Shown: positions 46,804-56,974, counted from the first letter of the stretch. The stretch is 64,000 bases of DNA from Vibrio diazotrophicus (GCF_038452265.1 NZ_CP151843.1:868001-932000), one strand, 5' to 3'. A program made the numbers and translations. Notes: a model not told the origin generated them from the sequence alone.

Positions 46804-48132
46804 TTAGTGAAGTTCGGGCCAGTAAGCCTTATTTGCTTCAATAAGGTCATCCAATATTAGCTTAGCTACTGTTGCACTTGGCACTGTCTTAGATAATGTG
46901 ATTGCCTGCCACAACTTCTGATACGATTGTTCAGTCCAGGCTTCCGCAACCAGTTTTTCTACGGATACTTGCTGACTCATCATACCAAACTGGAATTGAG
47001 GGATGCTTCCGACTCTCAACGGCTCTGGGCCATTGCTACCGACAAGACATGGAATTTCCACCATAGCAGTAGAATCAAAGTTTTCAATTGCACCCTTGTT
47101 TTCCACAATCAGTAGCATGCGCTCTTTGGTATTGAAAGCGATTGCTCTGGCCAAATCCACAATGTAGGAAGCGTGCTCATCCACCTCAAGCTCACAACCT
47201 TTGCTATTCCCCTGCTGAATGATCTTTCGACACTCACTGAAGACCAGCTTTTCACGGTTATCCATCACTTCATTTGCACGGGTGTAATCCGGATTTGAAT
47301 GCTCCACCACATAATCAGGGAACAAATAATACTTCAGATAGGTATTTGGTAATGTCTCTGGATCCAATGCATAGACATCTTTAGCCTTAGCAAAAGTATC
47401 ATTCCAACTGGCTTCTACGTGCTGCCCACCTTCCGCAGTCGGTGGCACATAACCATGCTTGCTGACGTAATCTTTGAGAGCCGGCATCATATCTTCACCG
47501 TTTTTATTGGTGATACTCTTCCACCAGCCAAAGTGGTTTAAACCGTAGTACATCACTTCTAATTCTTTACGGGATTCCATGCCCAGAATATTTGCCATAC
47601 GGTTCTCGATACCTATTGGCATATCACAAATATTCAGAATTTTACTGTTCGGGCACAGTACTCGTGTTGCCTCTGCAACGATGGCAGCAGGGTTAGAGTA
47701 ATTCAGCATCCAAGCGTTGGGTGAATATTTCTCCATATATTTCACCAACTCCAGAACACCTCCAATAGAGCGCATGCCATAAGCGATACCACCCGGACCA
47801 CAGGTTTCCTGACCGACGACACCATATTTAAGTGGGATTTTTTCATCCAACTCGCGCATCGGATATTTGCCAACACGGATATGTGCCATGACAAAGTCTA
47901 CATCTGTAAACGCCACTTCAGGCTCTGTGGTATAAGTGAATTCTATTTGTGGTGCTTTTTCTTTCAGTAAAACTTTACATGCTTCTGCGACAATTTCCTG
48001 TCTTGCGCCGTCATTATCATAGAACTTGAGGCTTCTAATAGGGAAACGGTCAAGATTATCCAATAACATTAATACAATGCCAGGGGTAAATGTGCTGCCA
48101 CCACCGGCAACTAATACAGAATGCTTTTTCAT
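46804..48132 (-). CDS. glvA: 6-phospho-alpha-glucosidase, GH4 family
   Basis: A 442-residue NAD- and metal-dependent glycosidase that splits phosphorylated alpha-glucosides such as maltose 6-phosphate brought in by a PTS. ATG 48132 is preferred because GGAGA lies 6-7 bp before it, giving MKKHSVLVAGGGSTFTPGIV with the GH4 NAD-binding fold. An upstream in-frame ATG at 48144 exists. GQETCGPGG near residues 108-116 carries the metal-ligand Cys, and MLNYSNPAAIV and CDMPIGIE follow as expected. It is downstream of the EIICB gene in the same operon. Its usefulness now depends on whether the interrupted transporter gene still works. Confidence 0.93.
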   Translation of the reverse strand: MKKHSVLVAGGGSTFTPGIVLMLLDNLDRFPIRSLKFYDNDGARQEIVAEACKVLLKEKAPQIEFTYTTEPEVAFTDVDFVMAHIRVGKYPMRELDEKIPLKYGVVGQETCGPGGIAYGMRSIGGVLELVKYMEKYSPNAWMLNYSNPAAIVAEATRVLCPNSKILNICDMPIGIENRMANILGMESRKELEVMYYGLNHFGWWKSITNKNGEDMMPALKDYVSKHGYVPPTAEGGQHVEASWNDTFAKAKDVYALDPETLPNTYLKYYLFPDYVVEHSNPDYTRANEVMDNREKLVFSECRKIIQQGNSKGCELEVDEHASYIVDLARAIAFNTKERMLLIVENKGAIENFDSTAMVEIPCLVGSNGPEPLRVGSIPQFQFGMMSQQVSVEKLVAEAWTEQSYQKLWQAITLSKTVPSATVAKLILDDLIEANKAYWPELH

Positions 48133-48198
48133 ATTGATCTCCATTAAAACATCAGTAGCTAAGTTTTTTAAATTTGTGACTTTAGTGATTAACTTTAT

Positions 48199-49842
48199 TT
48201 AAGCTGTAACAGCGACAGGGCTTTCCATCAGTTTTTCCATACGATCCCGCACTTGAGAAACCGACAACCCAATAACGATCTGGATGGCGTCTTTATTCCG
48301 CACTACTGCGTGAGCACCTGACTGGCAAAATACCGAGTCAGTCATCAGCAGGCTTGGGTCTCTAACGCTGATACGTAAACGGGTCGCGCAGTTATTGATC
48401 TCTTCAATGTTGTCCATGCCACCCAGAGCTTCCAGTAACTGGAGAGCCTGAAGGTCACGCGGGTCGTCAGTACTTTCAACTCCGTTAGATTGGTCATTTC
48501 TTCGGTTGCGATATTCAGCTTTTGAAAACAGTTTGATCTCATCTTCCTTCGCATTCCGGCCTGGAGTTTTAATATCAAAGCGTAGAATCAGATACTTAAA
48601 GGTGAAGAAGTAAATGGCTGTGAAACCGCAACCAATCAACAATTGCGTTACCATCATCATTGAGTGATTCTCAAACATTGGTAACCAGTTCATCGCTGCG
48701 ATTTCCAACACGCCACCGCCCATATTGCCAACCACACCGAACATGAACATCACTGCTGCCATCGTTGCAGCAAGCAAAGCGTGGATACCAAATAGGTATG
48801 GAGCGATAAACAAGAAAGTGAACTCAAGAGGTTCGGTGATACCCACCAAGACGGCAGTTAAAGCTGCTGGGATCAACAGACCTTGAACTTTGTGTTTGTT
48901 CTCCGGCGCAGCAGTAGCAATCATTGCGGCAGCAATACCGATGGCACCAAATATCTTTGAGTTACCATGCAGAGCAAAACCGCCTTGTGGAAATTGTTCG
49001 ATAAGAGGTTGGGTGGATTGAGCGAACTCGCCAATATGCTGTAGCCAGTAGGCCTGAATGCCTCCTTCTACCGCTGCTGGTCCGAAAATGAAAGGGCCAT
49101 AAATAAAGTGATGCAACCCGGTAGGGATTAGAATGCGTTCCAAAAAGGTATAAAGCCAAACGCCAAAAGCACCAGCATGGCTTAGGAACACTTGCAGGGA
49201 ACCAATGCCAATTTGCACTTGCGGTCAAATCATGGCAGTCAGAAACGCCAACGGCAGCATAGCAATAAAGCCGATCATAGTGACAAATGCAGCCCCCTGA
49301 AAGATCCCTAGATAATCAGGCAGTTGCTTGTCAAAGAAGCGGTTGTGGATATAAGTTACAACGCCAGCTATGAAAATAGAGCCAATAATGCTGGTATCAA
49401 GAGTTTTCACGCCAGCAATCATGGTCAAACCGCTAAGCCCACCGATCGGTTGGCTAAAGTCCACACCAAAATCTGCACCCCAAGTAGTTAGAATTGCAGC
49501 GATGTAGTAGTTAAATGTCATATAAGACACTATGACAGCCATACAGGCTCGTGCTTGTGCCTTTTTAGCCAAACCAATTGGCAGACCAATGGCAAACAGG
49601 ATTGGCATATTGCGAAACACTGTCCAGGCTCCTTCCTGAACAATCATCCACAGTTTGAACCAAATAGTATCTGGATTCGCTAGTGAACCCATCAGGCTTG
49701 GATTGGTAAACAGGATTGATATACCCGCCACTATCCCCGCAAATGGGAACAAAAGCACGGGAGTAAACATTGCACCCCCGAATCTTTGCAGTGCTTTTAA
49801 CATATCTATATCTCTATCTATCTTTGTTTTTGTTTCACTCAA
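48199..49842 (-). pseudogene. glvC: PTS alpha-glucoside EIICB component split by one in-frame TGA
   Basis: The 49842 frame encodes 205 residues of an EIIC membrane domain (RFGGAMFTPVLLFPFAGI near the start) and stops at TGA 49225-49227. The same reading frame then continues to 48199 with no shift: PQVQIGIGSLQVF, then GVWLYTFLERILIPTGLHHF, EHNSMM-like helices, and an EIIB domain with the phosphorylation-site Cys in NNCATRLRISV. In GlvC homologues the stop position is a Trp (TGG) before P-x-V-Q, so a single G-to-A change explains it. Either a recent nonsense mutation, a sequencing error, or read-through at low level. Confidence 0.87.
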
Positions 49843-49966
49843 TTTTTAAGATTCAAATTGATCCGATTTGCCAGCCAGCAGGGAAACAGTAGGCAATTTA
49901 GTTTTGCCAAAACATCGCGGGGAATATGCTTCGTGAACCTCATCACTTTTATATCTCTGAACATTT

Positions 49967-49978
49967 TGTATACATACA
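49967..49978. promoter_or_regulatory. Candidate operator TGTATACATACA upstream of glvC
   Basis: TGTAT and ATACA arms separated by AC, 125 bp upstream of the glvC start and between it and the divergent GntR gene. It fits operators used by HutC-type sugar regulators, though the link is inference. Confidence 0.45.
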
Positions 49979-50103
49979 GTGAAGAAATTAGACAACTTAC
50001 ATAAAAGCAATAAATGAATAAAAATAACTCATTGAATTAAAAATAAATTCAAGAGAAAAACGGACAAAAATTAATAGATACCATCAAAAAAATAGGTATA
50101 AAA

Positions 50104-50814
50104 GTGATCTACATTTTTCTTGCTAATCAGATTAGAAACCGAATTAATTCAGAGGAATTTCAACTCAACCAACCGCTTCCTAGTGAAAAGAAACTCGCTG
50201 AAGAATATGGAGTAGCCAGGATGACCGTCAGAAGAGCAATTGATACGCTCGTTGATGAGGGGATGTTGGAAAGAAAACATGGCAGCGGCTGTTACATCAT
50301 AGACAAGGATGTGACTTTCGAGAATAAAGGGTTGAATAGCCTTACCGAACAAATTACAAAAACAACAAAAAAACTAACCAGTAAAGTCATCAGTTTTTCA
50401 GTTATTCCTTGCCCTTCCAGTGTCGCTCGCAGACTCAAAATTAATCCCGGAGAATCTATCTATTACATAATCAGAATCCGTTATGTCGATAAACACCCCG
50501 TGCATTATGAAGAATCATTTTTACCCGTAAAGCTATACCCGACATTGTCCGTTTCTCATATGGAAAACTCTAAGTTTCAATATATCGAAGAAGAGATGGG
50601 GCTAGTCATAGAAGGCAACTATTTCACCTTTACGCCATATCAAGTACCAGAGGCGATCGCCACCCATATGGAAATTGCTCCCGGAACATTAGCAATGCAA
50701 GTGACTTCTATTAGTCAATCTCGAAATGGAAAAGTACTGGATTATTCTATTACCACTGAGAATACTCACTACCATCAGACCACCTACTACTTCAGAAGAC
50801 ACAGAGCATCATGA
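50104..50814 (+). CDS. HutC-subfamily GntR regulator of the glv operon
   Basis: A 236-residue regulator. The N-terminal winged helix (LPSEKKLAEEYGVARMTVRR then AIDTLVDEGMLERKHGSG) is followed by a UTRA ligand domain (about 85-230). It starts with a GTG at 50104 and the upstream ribosome-binding site is weak. It is divergent from the glv PTS operon and probably represses it, responding to a phosphorylated glucoside. This pattern is standard for TreR/GmuR-type proteins. An MITE of IS5 type follows 45 bp after its stop. Confidence 0.88.
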   Translation: MIYIFLANQIRNRINSEEFQLNQPLPSEKKLAEEYGVARMTVRRAIDTLVDEGMLERKHGSGCYIIDKDVTFENKGLNSLTEQITKTTKKLTSKVISFSVIPCPSSVARRLKINPGESIYYIIRIRYVDKHPVHYEESFLPVKLYPTLSVSHMENSKFQYIEEEMGLVIEGNYFTFTPYQVPEAIATHMEIAPGTLAMQVTSISQSRNGKVLDYSITTENTHYHQTTYYFRRHRAS

Positions 50815-50858
50815 TTGATTCAGCTTAATGAGCTATTTCACATGAGTTCAAGATACAC

Positions 50859-51160
50859 AGGGCTTTGTTACGTAATTCATACGAGAAACCAAACCGCCTA
50901 AAGTTGAGCGAGTTTTATACAATATACTGAGTTTCAGGCATACCTAGCCCCGTGAGCTTGTTCAATGCTTTGATCATCGCATAAGTCTCGCCAACCTGAG
51001 TAAAGGTCAGTGAACCACGATTTATTAAGGCTTTATTGTACTGCTTCCAGTTGGTTGTTTTATAACGAGGTTTAGGCATTAGGCTACGACGATTAATGGA
51101 TGTAGCCGATCAGATCGTTGCTTCTTGATTTAGCTCCATTGATTTAAGTAACAAAGCCCT
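50859..51160 (-). mobile_element. IS5-family deletion derivative (MITE-like), left flank of the biosynthetic cluster
   Basis: Perfect 13-bp terminal inverted repeats AGGGCTTTGTTAC (50859-50871) and GTAACAAAGCCCT (51148-51160) bound a 302-bp element. On the minus strand the transposase start MPKPRYKTTNWKQYNKALIN is joined directly to the C-terminal end QVGETYAMIKALNKLTGLGM, so the middle of the gene has been deleted cleanly. It cannot move on its own. Confidence 0.88.
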
Positions 51161-51366
51161 ATCAACCCCTACCTCCTTAGAACCACATGATAAGTCCTTT
51201 GTGAATGTCCTGATCGACAAAAAAGCCTTTCCTTTACGGATTATTCACTTTCTGACTAACCATGTCTCATTTGTTCATTTAAATGTCCGTTTTTACCGTT
51301 AATAATTTTTTTTGAATATTGAAGAATATGAAAAACGAAAGTTTTAAATAAAACGGAGATTGGCTA

Positions 51367-52056
51367 ATGAGGAATTATATCTACATAGAACCCTCAACGG
51401 ACTCTAGTAATAATGTTGCTGTGGAAGTAAATATTAGAACTAAGCAGGGGGAAAACACAGAATTACTATCCTATATATCTAGAATATATTCGGAAACCTA
51501 TAACGCAAATGTGTCTCCATCACCTGACCTTCTCGTGTATACGACAACGAGAAATCCCAATGAAATCTTGGCCTGTGCAGGCGTGACTATGGGAAAAGAT
51601 GACAAGGCCTTGTTCTCTGAAAGATACCTAAAAGGAAAATCACTGCACGATATATTAATGACTAGGCATGAAAATATAAGACGTTCTGAAATAGTTGAAA
51701 TCGGAGCTCTTGCATCTGACTGTCCTAAATACGCATCTCTAATAATCAAAATATTACCACTACTTTCATGGTCTTTGGGGTTCAGAGTTATTCTTTGCAC
51801 AGCGACAAAGCAGCTGAGAACCTTATTAAAATATTACAAGATTCCATTTGAATACATTTGTGAATCAACCCCAGACGTACTTACTGATTCAGAACGTGAA
51901 AGCTGGGGTAGTTATTATGAAAACTCACCACAGTTAGTGTTTATATCTCTGGATAGCTGCGGTCATTTATTTAATCGATATTGCGGAAAACTTATTCCAG
52001 TTGAAATCGAAAAAATGAACAAACCTGACATTGCACATGAAGAATATGCACAATGA
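51367..52056 (+). CDS. Thermostable-haemolysin-family (GNAT-like) protein
   Basis: A 229-residue protein matching the family named after the Vibrio delta thermostable haemolysin. These proteins share fold features with acetyltransferases and acyl-homoserine-lactone synthase type enzymes. Supporting segments are ILACAGVTMG (67-76), LFSERYL (82-88), EIVEIGALAS (108-117) and SLGFRVILCTATKQLRTLLK. No signal peptide or membrane helix is present, which argues against a simple pore-former. It overlaps the ligase gene by ATGA and is first in the operon. I infer that it joins an activated acyl group to an amine in a small-molecule pathway. The name haemolysin should not be taken as its activity. Confidence 0.8.
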   Translation: MRNYIYIEPSTDSSNNVAVEVNIRTKQGENTELLSYISRIYSETYNANVSPSPDLLVYTTTRNPNEILACAGVTMGKDDKALFSERYLKGKSLHDILMTRHENIRRSEIVEIGALASDCPKYASLIIKILPLLSWSLGFRVILCTATKQLRTLLKYYKIPFEYICESTPDVLTDSERESWGSYYENSPQLVFISLDSCGHLFNRYCGKLIPVEIEKMNKPDIAHEEYAQ

Positions 52057-53603
52057 GTATAATTAAAAAAATCATAAATAATGTAAATCACCACCCTAAT
52101 TCACCGGCAATTATTACACTAAGTGAATTAGGTGAAGAAGAGTCTGTACTCTCTTACAGTGACCTACTTACCTGTTCAATGAATGTAGTTCATAGAGCAC
52201 TGAAACACATTGGTTCCGGTGAGCATGTTGGAATTGTTATGGGTAACTCCCCTTCTTGGGTAATTGCTGATATTGCTCTGATGTATGAAAACATCATAGA
52301 AGTCCCAGTTCCTTTATCTTTCTCAGCTGAACAAGCTTCTAATCTCTTAAGTAAATGTCAATTATTACTCGTAGATCAGACTGGTTTACAGACTCTCAGG
52401 AATTGGGAAACAACGTACTTCACGTTTCCTAGTGCAATCTTTGACGTCAACCCAAGTGAATTGTTCTCTCCGAGATACGAGTCCTTTTATTACCCGGAAA
52501 ATGATGACGATAAGATTATCAAAATCATACATACATCAGGCACAACATCTCACCCAAAAGGTGTTTGCATCCGTAGTTATGGCCTCGATCATTTAGTCGA
52601 ATCTCTTGAAGAGAGAACATACTCTGATGATTATTCGCGATATTTAAATCTCGTGCCGTTAAGTTTATTAATTGAACAGGTAACGGCTATCTATATGCCT
52701 CTAACTACAGGTGGCTCCATTATTCAGCCTCCAGCATCATTACCACCATTAGGGGATCCATCCGTAACCGCTAATCAAAGGTTAGATTTAATTGAAAAAT
52801 CGAAACCAACGGCTCTTACTCTTTCACCGGCTTTAGTTGAAGCAATTGCGGATAAAGCCGAATCTACAGCCAATTTTGAAAGCCGGTTGCTTTCGATTTT
52901 CGGTCGAAAAGATCAGCCTCTAATTGCAGCTGGTGGCGCACCTGTATCCGTTGATGTACTAAATAGACTTCATTCACTCGGCATTAATGTTTATCAAGGC
53001 TATGGCTTAAGTGAAAATTCGTCGGTCGTAAGTTGGAACTATCGCGATGGAAATAAAATAGGGACAGTCGGAGAACCCCTTTCCCATGTTCAGGTAAAAC
53101 TGGCCGAAGATGGCGAACTCTGTATTAAAAGTAGTTCCTTATTTTCTGGCTACTCCAACACCAGTGACCCAAGTTGTTGCGGTTTAGACTCAGATGGATG
53201 GCTTCATACTGGTGATATAGCCACTATCGATGATGATGGTTACATCAGTATCGTAGGTAGAAAAAAATCGATGATTATCATGTCGAACGGCAGAAACGTA
53301 TCACCTGAATGGCTTGAGTCAAGCTACCGAACTTTACCATATATAACTGATGTCATCGTTTTTGGTGACAACAAGGAGTTTCTCCAAGGCATCTTTATTT
53401 ACGAAGGTACCTCTGACCTTGGCAATCTCGAATGGCTAATTAGTCAGTTTGCTGAAAAAAACCTTAACCAAATTGAGCACATTAGAACTCCTATTTTTAT
53501 AAAGCGTAATGAAGCAGTAATGGCTGAATTATTTACAGTAACAGGCCGACCTCGTAGAGAACATGTTACCAAATTCATTGAAAATGCAGGATTTACAATA
53601 TGA
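52053..53603 (+). CDS. Acyl-AMP ligase (ANL superfamily)
   Basis: A 516-residue adenylate-forming enzyme. The P-loop HTSGTTSHPKG is at residues 160-170, followed by YQGYGLSENSSVVSWN (A5 region), then GWLHTGD near 390, IVGRKKSMIIMSNGRNVSPE (A8), and a C-terminal Lys in TGRPRREHV. It is closest in type to long-chain or aryl acid CoA ligases. It lacks a carrier protein partner nearby, so the acceptor could be CoA, a stand-alone carrier or directly an amine. It overlaps both neighbours by 4 bp, so the first three genes of the cluster are translationally coupled. The activated acid is unknown. Confidence 0.9.
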   Translation: MSIIKKIINNVNHHPNSPAIITLSELGEEESVLSYSDLLTCSMNVVHRALKHIGSGEHVGIVMGNSPSWVIADIALMYENIIEVPVPLSFSAEQASNLLSKCQLLLVDQTGLQTLRNWETTYFTFPSAIFDVNPSELFSPRYESFYYPENDDDKIIKIIHTSGTTSHPKGVCIRSYGLDHLVESLEERTYSDDYSRYLNLVPLSLLIEQVTAIYMPLTTGGSIIQPPASLPPLGDPSVTANQRLDLIEKSKPTALTLSPALVEAIADKAESTANFESRLLSIFGRKDQPLIAAGGAPVSVDVLNRLHSLGINVYQGYGLSENSSVVSWNYRDGNKIGTVGEPLSHVQVKLAEDGELCIKSSSLFSGYSNTSDPSCCGLDSDGWLHTGDIATIDDDGYISIVGRKKSMIIMSNGRNVSPEWLESSYRTLPYITDVIVFGDNKEFLQGIFIYEGTSDLGNLEWLISQFAEKNLNQIEHIRTPIFIKRNEAVMAELFTVTGRPRREHVTKFIENAGFTI

Positions 53604-54502
53604 ACATTAGCAGTACCAATCACTCACCAGAATCAGGTTTGGTTATACAAGCAAATTCAGAAACACCTCTGACAGAAATTGATCCTGGATATATCTTAGA
53701 AATGCTTGCGGATAAAGGATATGTCCTTTTTCGAGGTTTCCCAAACAGCATCGAGATATTCACCGACCTGGTGAAATCTCTAAGTTCATCTTTAAGCTTG
53801 GATCCGGCACGGAGTTTTGATGGTGATGCAGCGCAAAAGGTTGATGCAGGTACTGACAAGGTAGGATTGCATTGTGAAAATGGCAATAGCCCATTCTGGC
53901 CTGATTTATGTTGGTTCTATTGCAATGTTGCTCCCCAACGGGGATCACAAACAACTGTATGTGATGGGCAGGCTGTTTATAAGCAAATGGATGATGAACT
54001 AAAAGCCGCTTTTCAACAAGAAATCAAATATTCACGTAAAGTTGATAAAACCAAATGGCAACGTTATGCCCTACATGCCAGTTTAGCCAGAGGTAAACAG
54101 GTTGAATCTATTGATGATATAACCATTGATGACTTAAAAGAGCTGGTAAATGACCCAAATTCATCTGAAATACATTTACTCGATGATGGGTCAATTGAAT
54201 ACATTTTCAAAACTAACCCCGTCAGAAGTAGCGCCGTAAATAAAGCATTAACCAATAATTTTGCTAACAGCATTTTTGGGCCATCTAATCACTACGCTTC
54301 ACCAGTAATCACTTACAGCAATGGCAACTCTATCCCTAGTGAACAATTGGATCGTATGGAAAGTCTTTGTGAAAGGCTTACATGTAACATCGACTGGGAG
54401 CAAGGGGACATACTCCTAATAGACAACACTCGCGTAATGCATGGACGTCGAAAGATCGAAGACACTGAACGACTTATTTTCAATGCACTTTCCTACATCT
54501 AA
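53600..54502 (+). CDS. TauD/TfdA-family Fe(II)/2-oxoglutarate oxygenase
   Basis: A 300-residue oxygenase. The Fe ligands appear as H91 and E93 (LHCENG) and distal H281 (NTRVMHGRR), and R291 is placed to bind 2-oxoglutarate. The first ligand pair is H-x-E rather than the more common H-x-D, which is seen in some hydroxylases and decarboxylative desaturases of this superfamily. It is soluble and cytoplasmic. In the cluster it would oxidise the ligase/haemolysin-family product by hydroxylation, desaturation or another 2-electron step. Isonitrile formation is one precedent for TauD-like enzymes beside acyl ligases, but is only a hypothesis here. Confidence 0.9.
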   Translation: MNISSTNHSPESGLVIQANSETPLTEIDPGYILEMLADKGYVLFRGFPNSIEIFTDLVKSLSSSLSLDPARSFDGDAAQKVDAGTDKVGLHCENGNSPFWPDLCWFYCNVAPQRGSQTTVCDGQAVYKQMDDELKAAFQQEIKYSRKVDKTKWQRYALHASLARGKQVESIDDITIDDLKELVNDPNSSEIHLLDDGSIEYIFKTNPVRSSAVNKALTNNFANSIFGPSNHYASPVITYSNGNSIPSEQLDRMESLCERLTCNIDWEQGDILLIDNTRVMHGRRKIEDTERLIFNALSYI

Positions 54503-54541
54503 TCAAATAAATAGTCAGACCTAAATACAGGAAATATACAA

Positions 54542-55459
54542 ATGAATTCAGAACAACTATCAGCTCAAATTTTTGATGTTAACAAATACTCCCATATTAA
54601 TTATCTGCACCCCAATCGGATGGAGTGGGAAAAAGCCCGTTCAGATAAAGAGCTAGATTTTCTTTCTAAGAGTCTTGTTGGACAAGATGGACAACAAGAT
54701 AAAGCGGTTGCTTACTTACATAAAGAATTAGCTCAATTAGCTGAAATTGAAATGCATGTAGCCTCCGTAATGAGCCGTGTTTTATGTGAATTACAACAAG
54801 AGAATACTCACCTTATTTCTAATACCGGGCTATTCCATTCTGTCTCATGTTTTGCGTCAGAAGAGGTGCAACATTCAAATAGCTTTTATCAATATGTAAG
54901 GCACCTATCAGGTAAAGATATAAAGCTGAAACAAAACTATGCAAAAGATAGGTTAGCGCTTTATGAAGGCAATGAGAATCCGCTGGTAAAACTCGCAGTA
55001 CTATGTTCAACAGCTTACGTAGGTGAATCTATAATCACAGTGTTTGAGCGTAGAATGAAAGTGCTCGACCCAATGCACAAAATGTTTCTCACTCAATTAC
55101 TGCACTTTCATGGCCTAGATGAAGCACGACATATTGAATTTGACCATTTTGTTTTTGAGCACATAATTCCTTCTCTTACTTCAAGTGAACGTAAGCGAAT
55201 GCATGAAATGATCAACTGCCAAGAAGAGCTAAACACACAACTAGCTCTAACAACCCAAGAAGTTATCAAATCAGAGTTTGACCTCGATTACACCGAGAAT
55301 AACCTCGCTGCAAAAACCCAGTTAGACATGACGCTCCGATTTAGAGAAATCATTCAGTCTGGTGAATTCATCAAGAATATTGATGAACATATTGATGATG
55401 ATACTGCGGATATCGTTAATGGATTTTCCCATTCGAAGAAAATTCACATATTCGGTTAA
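54542..55459 (+). CDS. AurF-like diiron oxygenase
   Basis: A 305-residue helical protein whose metal ligand pattern matches AurF-type N-oxygenases: Glu near 70, E108-x-x-H111 (EEVQHS), E162 (VGESIIT), and H190-x3-E194-x2-H197 (HGLDEARH). The seventh ligand spacing H-x3-E-x2-H is characteristic of AurF and distinguishes it from ferritin or ribonucleotide reductase R2. AurF-type enzymes oxidise amines to hydroxylamine, nitroso or nitro groups. The presence of this enzyme suggests that an N-O bond is made in the pathway. It starts 39 bp after the TauD-type gene. Confidence 0.87.
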   Translation: MNSEQLSAQIFDVNKYSHINYLHPNRMEWEKARSDKELDFLSKSLVGQDGQQDKAVAYLHKELAQLAEIEMHVASVMSRVLCELQQENTHLISNTGLFHSVSCFASEEVQHSNSFYQYVRHLSGKDIKLKQNYAKDRLALYEGNENPLVKLAVLCSTAYVGESIITVFERRMKVLDPMHKMFLTQLLHFHGLDEARHIEFDHFVFEHIIPSLTSSERKRMHEMINCQEELNTQLALTTQEVIKSEFDLDYTENNLAAKTQLDMTLRFREIIQSGEFIKNIDEHIDDDTADIVNGFSHSKKIHIFG

Positions 55460-55468
55460 GGAGGCTTT

Positions 55469-56830
55469 ATGCAGTCTGAAATGAGTCAGGAAGTACACTG
55501 TAACACCAATAAAAGTTCGGTTGCCACATTTGCAATTGTCCTATCACTATTTATGGCCGCAGTTGATGGAACAATTGTAAGTACTGTTTTACCAGAAATT
55601 ACAAATTCATTAGGCCAACCATCTCTATACCCTTGGGTTATGTCGGGTTTTCTGTTACCAGTTGCACTAATTGCCCCGTTCGTTGGGGCAGTCGGTGACA
55701 GAGTAGGAATAAAACCAACACTTACCGTTAGTATCATGGTGTTTATGATTGCGTCTGTACTTGCGGCGAATGCATCAACGATGCAAATGTTAATTCTGGC
55801 CCGCGTTTTACAAGGTATTGGTGCCGGCTCAATTATAGTCTTGTGTTATGCCCTACTCGCCGCCGTATTTCCAGTTAACGAACGGGCAAAAATGCAAGGT
55901 ATGTTAAGTGGTGTATGGGGAATATCAGCCATTCTCGGTCCGATTCTTGGTGGTTCTCTTTCATCAATGTTTGGTTGGGAGTCGATATTTCTTATAAATA
56001 TACCTATTGGCTTAATTGCTCTGGCAATGTTACTTAAAGTTAAGTCTTTGGACATTGGTAAGAATCAAAGCAAACTAAAAATTGATTTCTTAGCTCAAAT
56101 AGCATTTGTAATCATAAGCTTAGCGGTAATGCTGTTGGTTAGTACAAATCATATAGAATGGCTTAACAACTACATACTTGCATTTATGGCTCTTGGTGCG
56201 TTTATTTTACTCACTGCTAGGGTTTTAATAGATTCAAACGCGAGTCCTATACCAACAGTGTTTTTCAAGCGTATGTCTTTAATAGCGACCGTTGTATTGA
56301 TATTGGTATCGAGTGCGACTCTTTATTCAGCTGTCACAATAATACCAGTAACCCTTTCCGAACTCGGGCAAACAACCATGTCATTAAGTGTGTTAATCAC
56401 TATGGCTGCTTTGGGTTGGGTGTTTGGGGCGGCAATTTGCGGTAGTAAACTTGCTAAATTCGGATTTAGAAATCTCTCGTTTATTGGGACTGTACTCCTA
56501 TTTATGGGTACGCTTGGAATTGTCTCCGCGATTAACACTACTTTTGTACCCCTAATCGCAGCATGCCTTGCATTGATAGGTCTTGGAATGGGATTTGTTT
56601 CCACCACTACACTAGTTTATGTGCAGAATTCTGCACCCAAAGAACAATTAGGCAGCTGGACGTCAACTGTACAGTTCTTGCGTAATTTAGGCTCAGCTAT
56701 TGGTATTAGCCTATTCACTACGATTCAACTTAGTCAGGATAATGGATACCAGTTAAGTTTTTACATTCTTGCGGGAGTGATCTTCGTTGGGACTCTATTC
56801 TCTTTTGTACTGCCAAAGTCGTATCAATAA
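55469..56830 (+). CDS. MFS exporter, DHA2-like
   Basis: A 453-residue major facilitator with a strong ribosome-binding site (AAGGAGG). Motif MAAVDGTIVSTVLPEI near residues 29-44 is motif D1 of drug:H+ antiporters, GAVGDRVGIKPTL near 73-85 is motif A, and LGPILGGSLSSMFGWESIFLINIPIG near 155-180 is the antiporter motif C with its flanking region. Length suggests 14 or 12-14 helices. It is last in the pathway operon and most likely exports the product or gives self-resistance (inference). Confidence 0.92.
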   Translation: MQSEMSQEVHCNTNKSSVATFAIVLSLFMAAVDGTIVSTVLPEITNSLGQPSLYPWVMSGFLLPVALIAPFVGAVGDRVGIKPTLTVSIMVFMIASVLAANASTMQMLILARVLQGIGAGSIIVLCYALLAAVFPVNERAKMQGMLSGVWGISAILGPILGGSLSSMFGWESIFLINIPIGLIALAMLLKVKSLDIGKNQSKLKIDFLAQIAFVIISLAVMLLVSTNHIEWLNNYILAFMALGAFILLTARVLIDSNASPIPTVFFKRMSLIATVVLILVSSATLYSAVTIIPVTLSELGQTTMSLSVLITMAALGWVFGAAICGSKLAKFGFRNLSFIGTVLLFMGTLGIVSAINTTFVPLIAACLALIGLGMGFVSTTTLVYVQNSAPKEQLGSWTSTVQFLRNLGSAIGISLFTTIQLSQDNGYQLSFYILAGVIFVGTLFSFVLPKSYQ

Positions 56831-56870
56831 TCCTTTTGGTCAATCAAGCTTCTAGTTAACAAATTATATT

Positions 56871-56927
56871 TCAACATGTCTGTTTTGTTCTGATTTTGGT
56901 CAGTTCAGAACATTTAAGACATGTTGA
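56871..56927. promoter_or_regulatory. Nested 57-bp inverted repeat between exporter and DUF2269 genes
   Basis: Outer arms TCAACATGTCT (56871-56881) and AGACATGTTGA (56917-56927) are perfect. Inner arms GTTCTGA (56887-56893) and TCAGAAC (56905-56911) are also perfect. It could be a terminator-like RNA or a double operator. A half-site TCAACATGT recurs at 57501, upstream of the araC-type gene. Confidence 0.6.
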
Positions 56928-56974
56928 ACCAATGATAATTTATTCAGCAACACGATTGAAAAGGAAATTGGATA

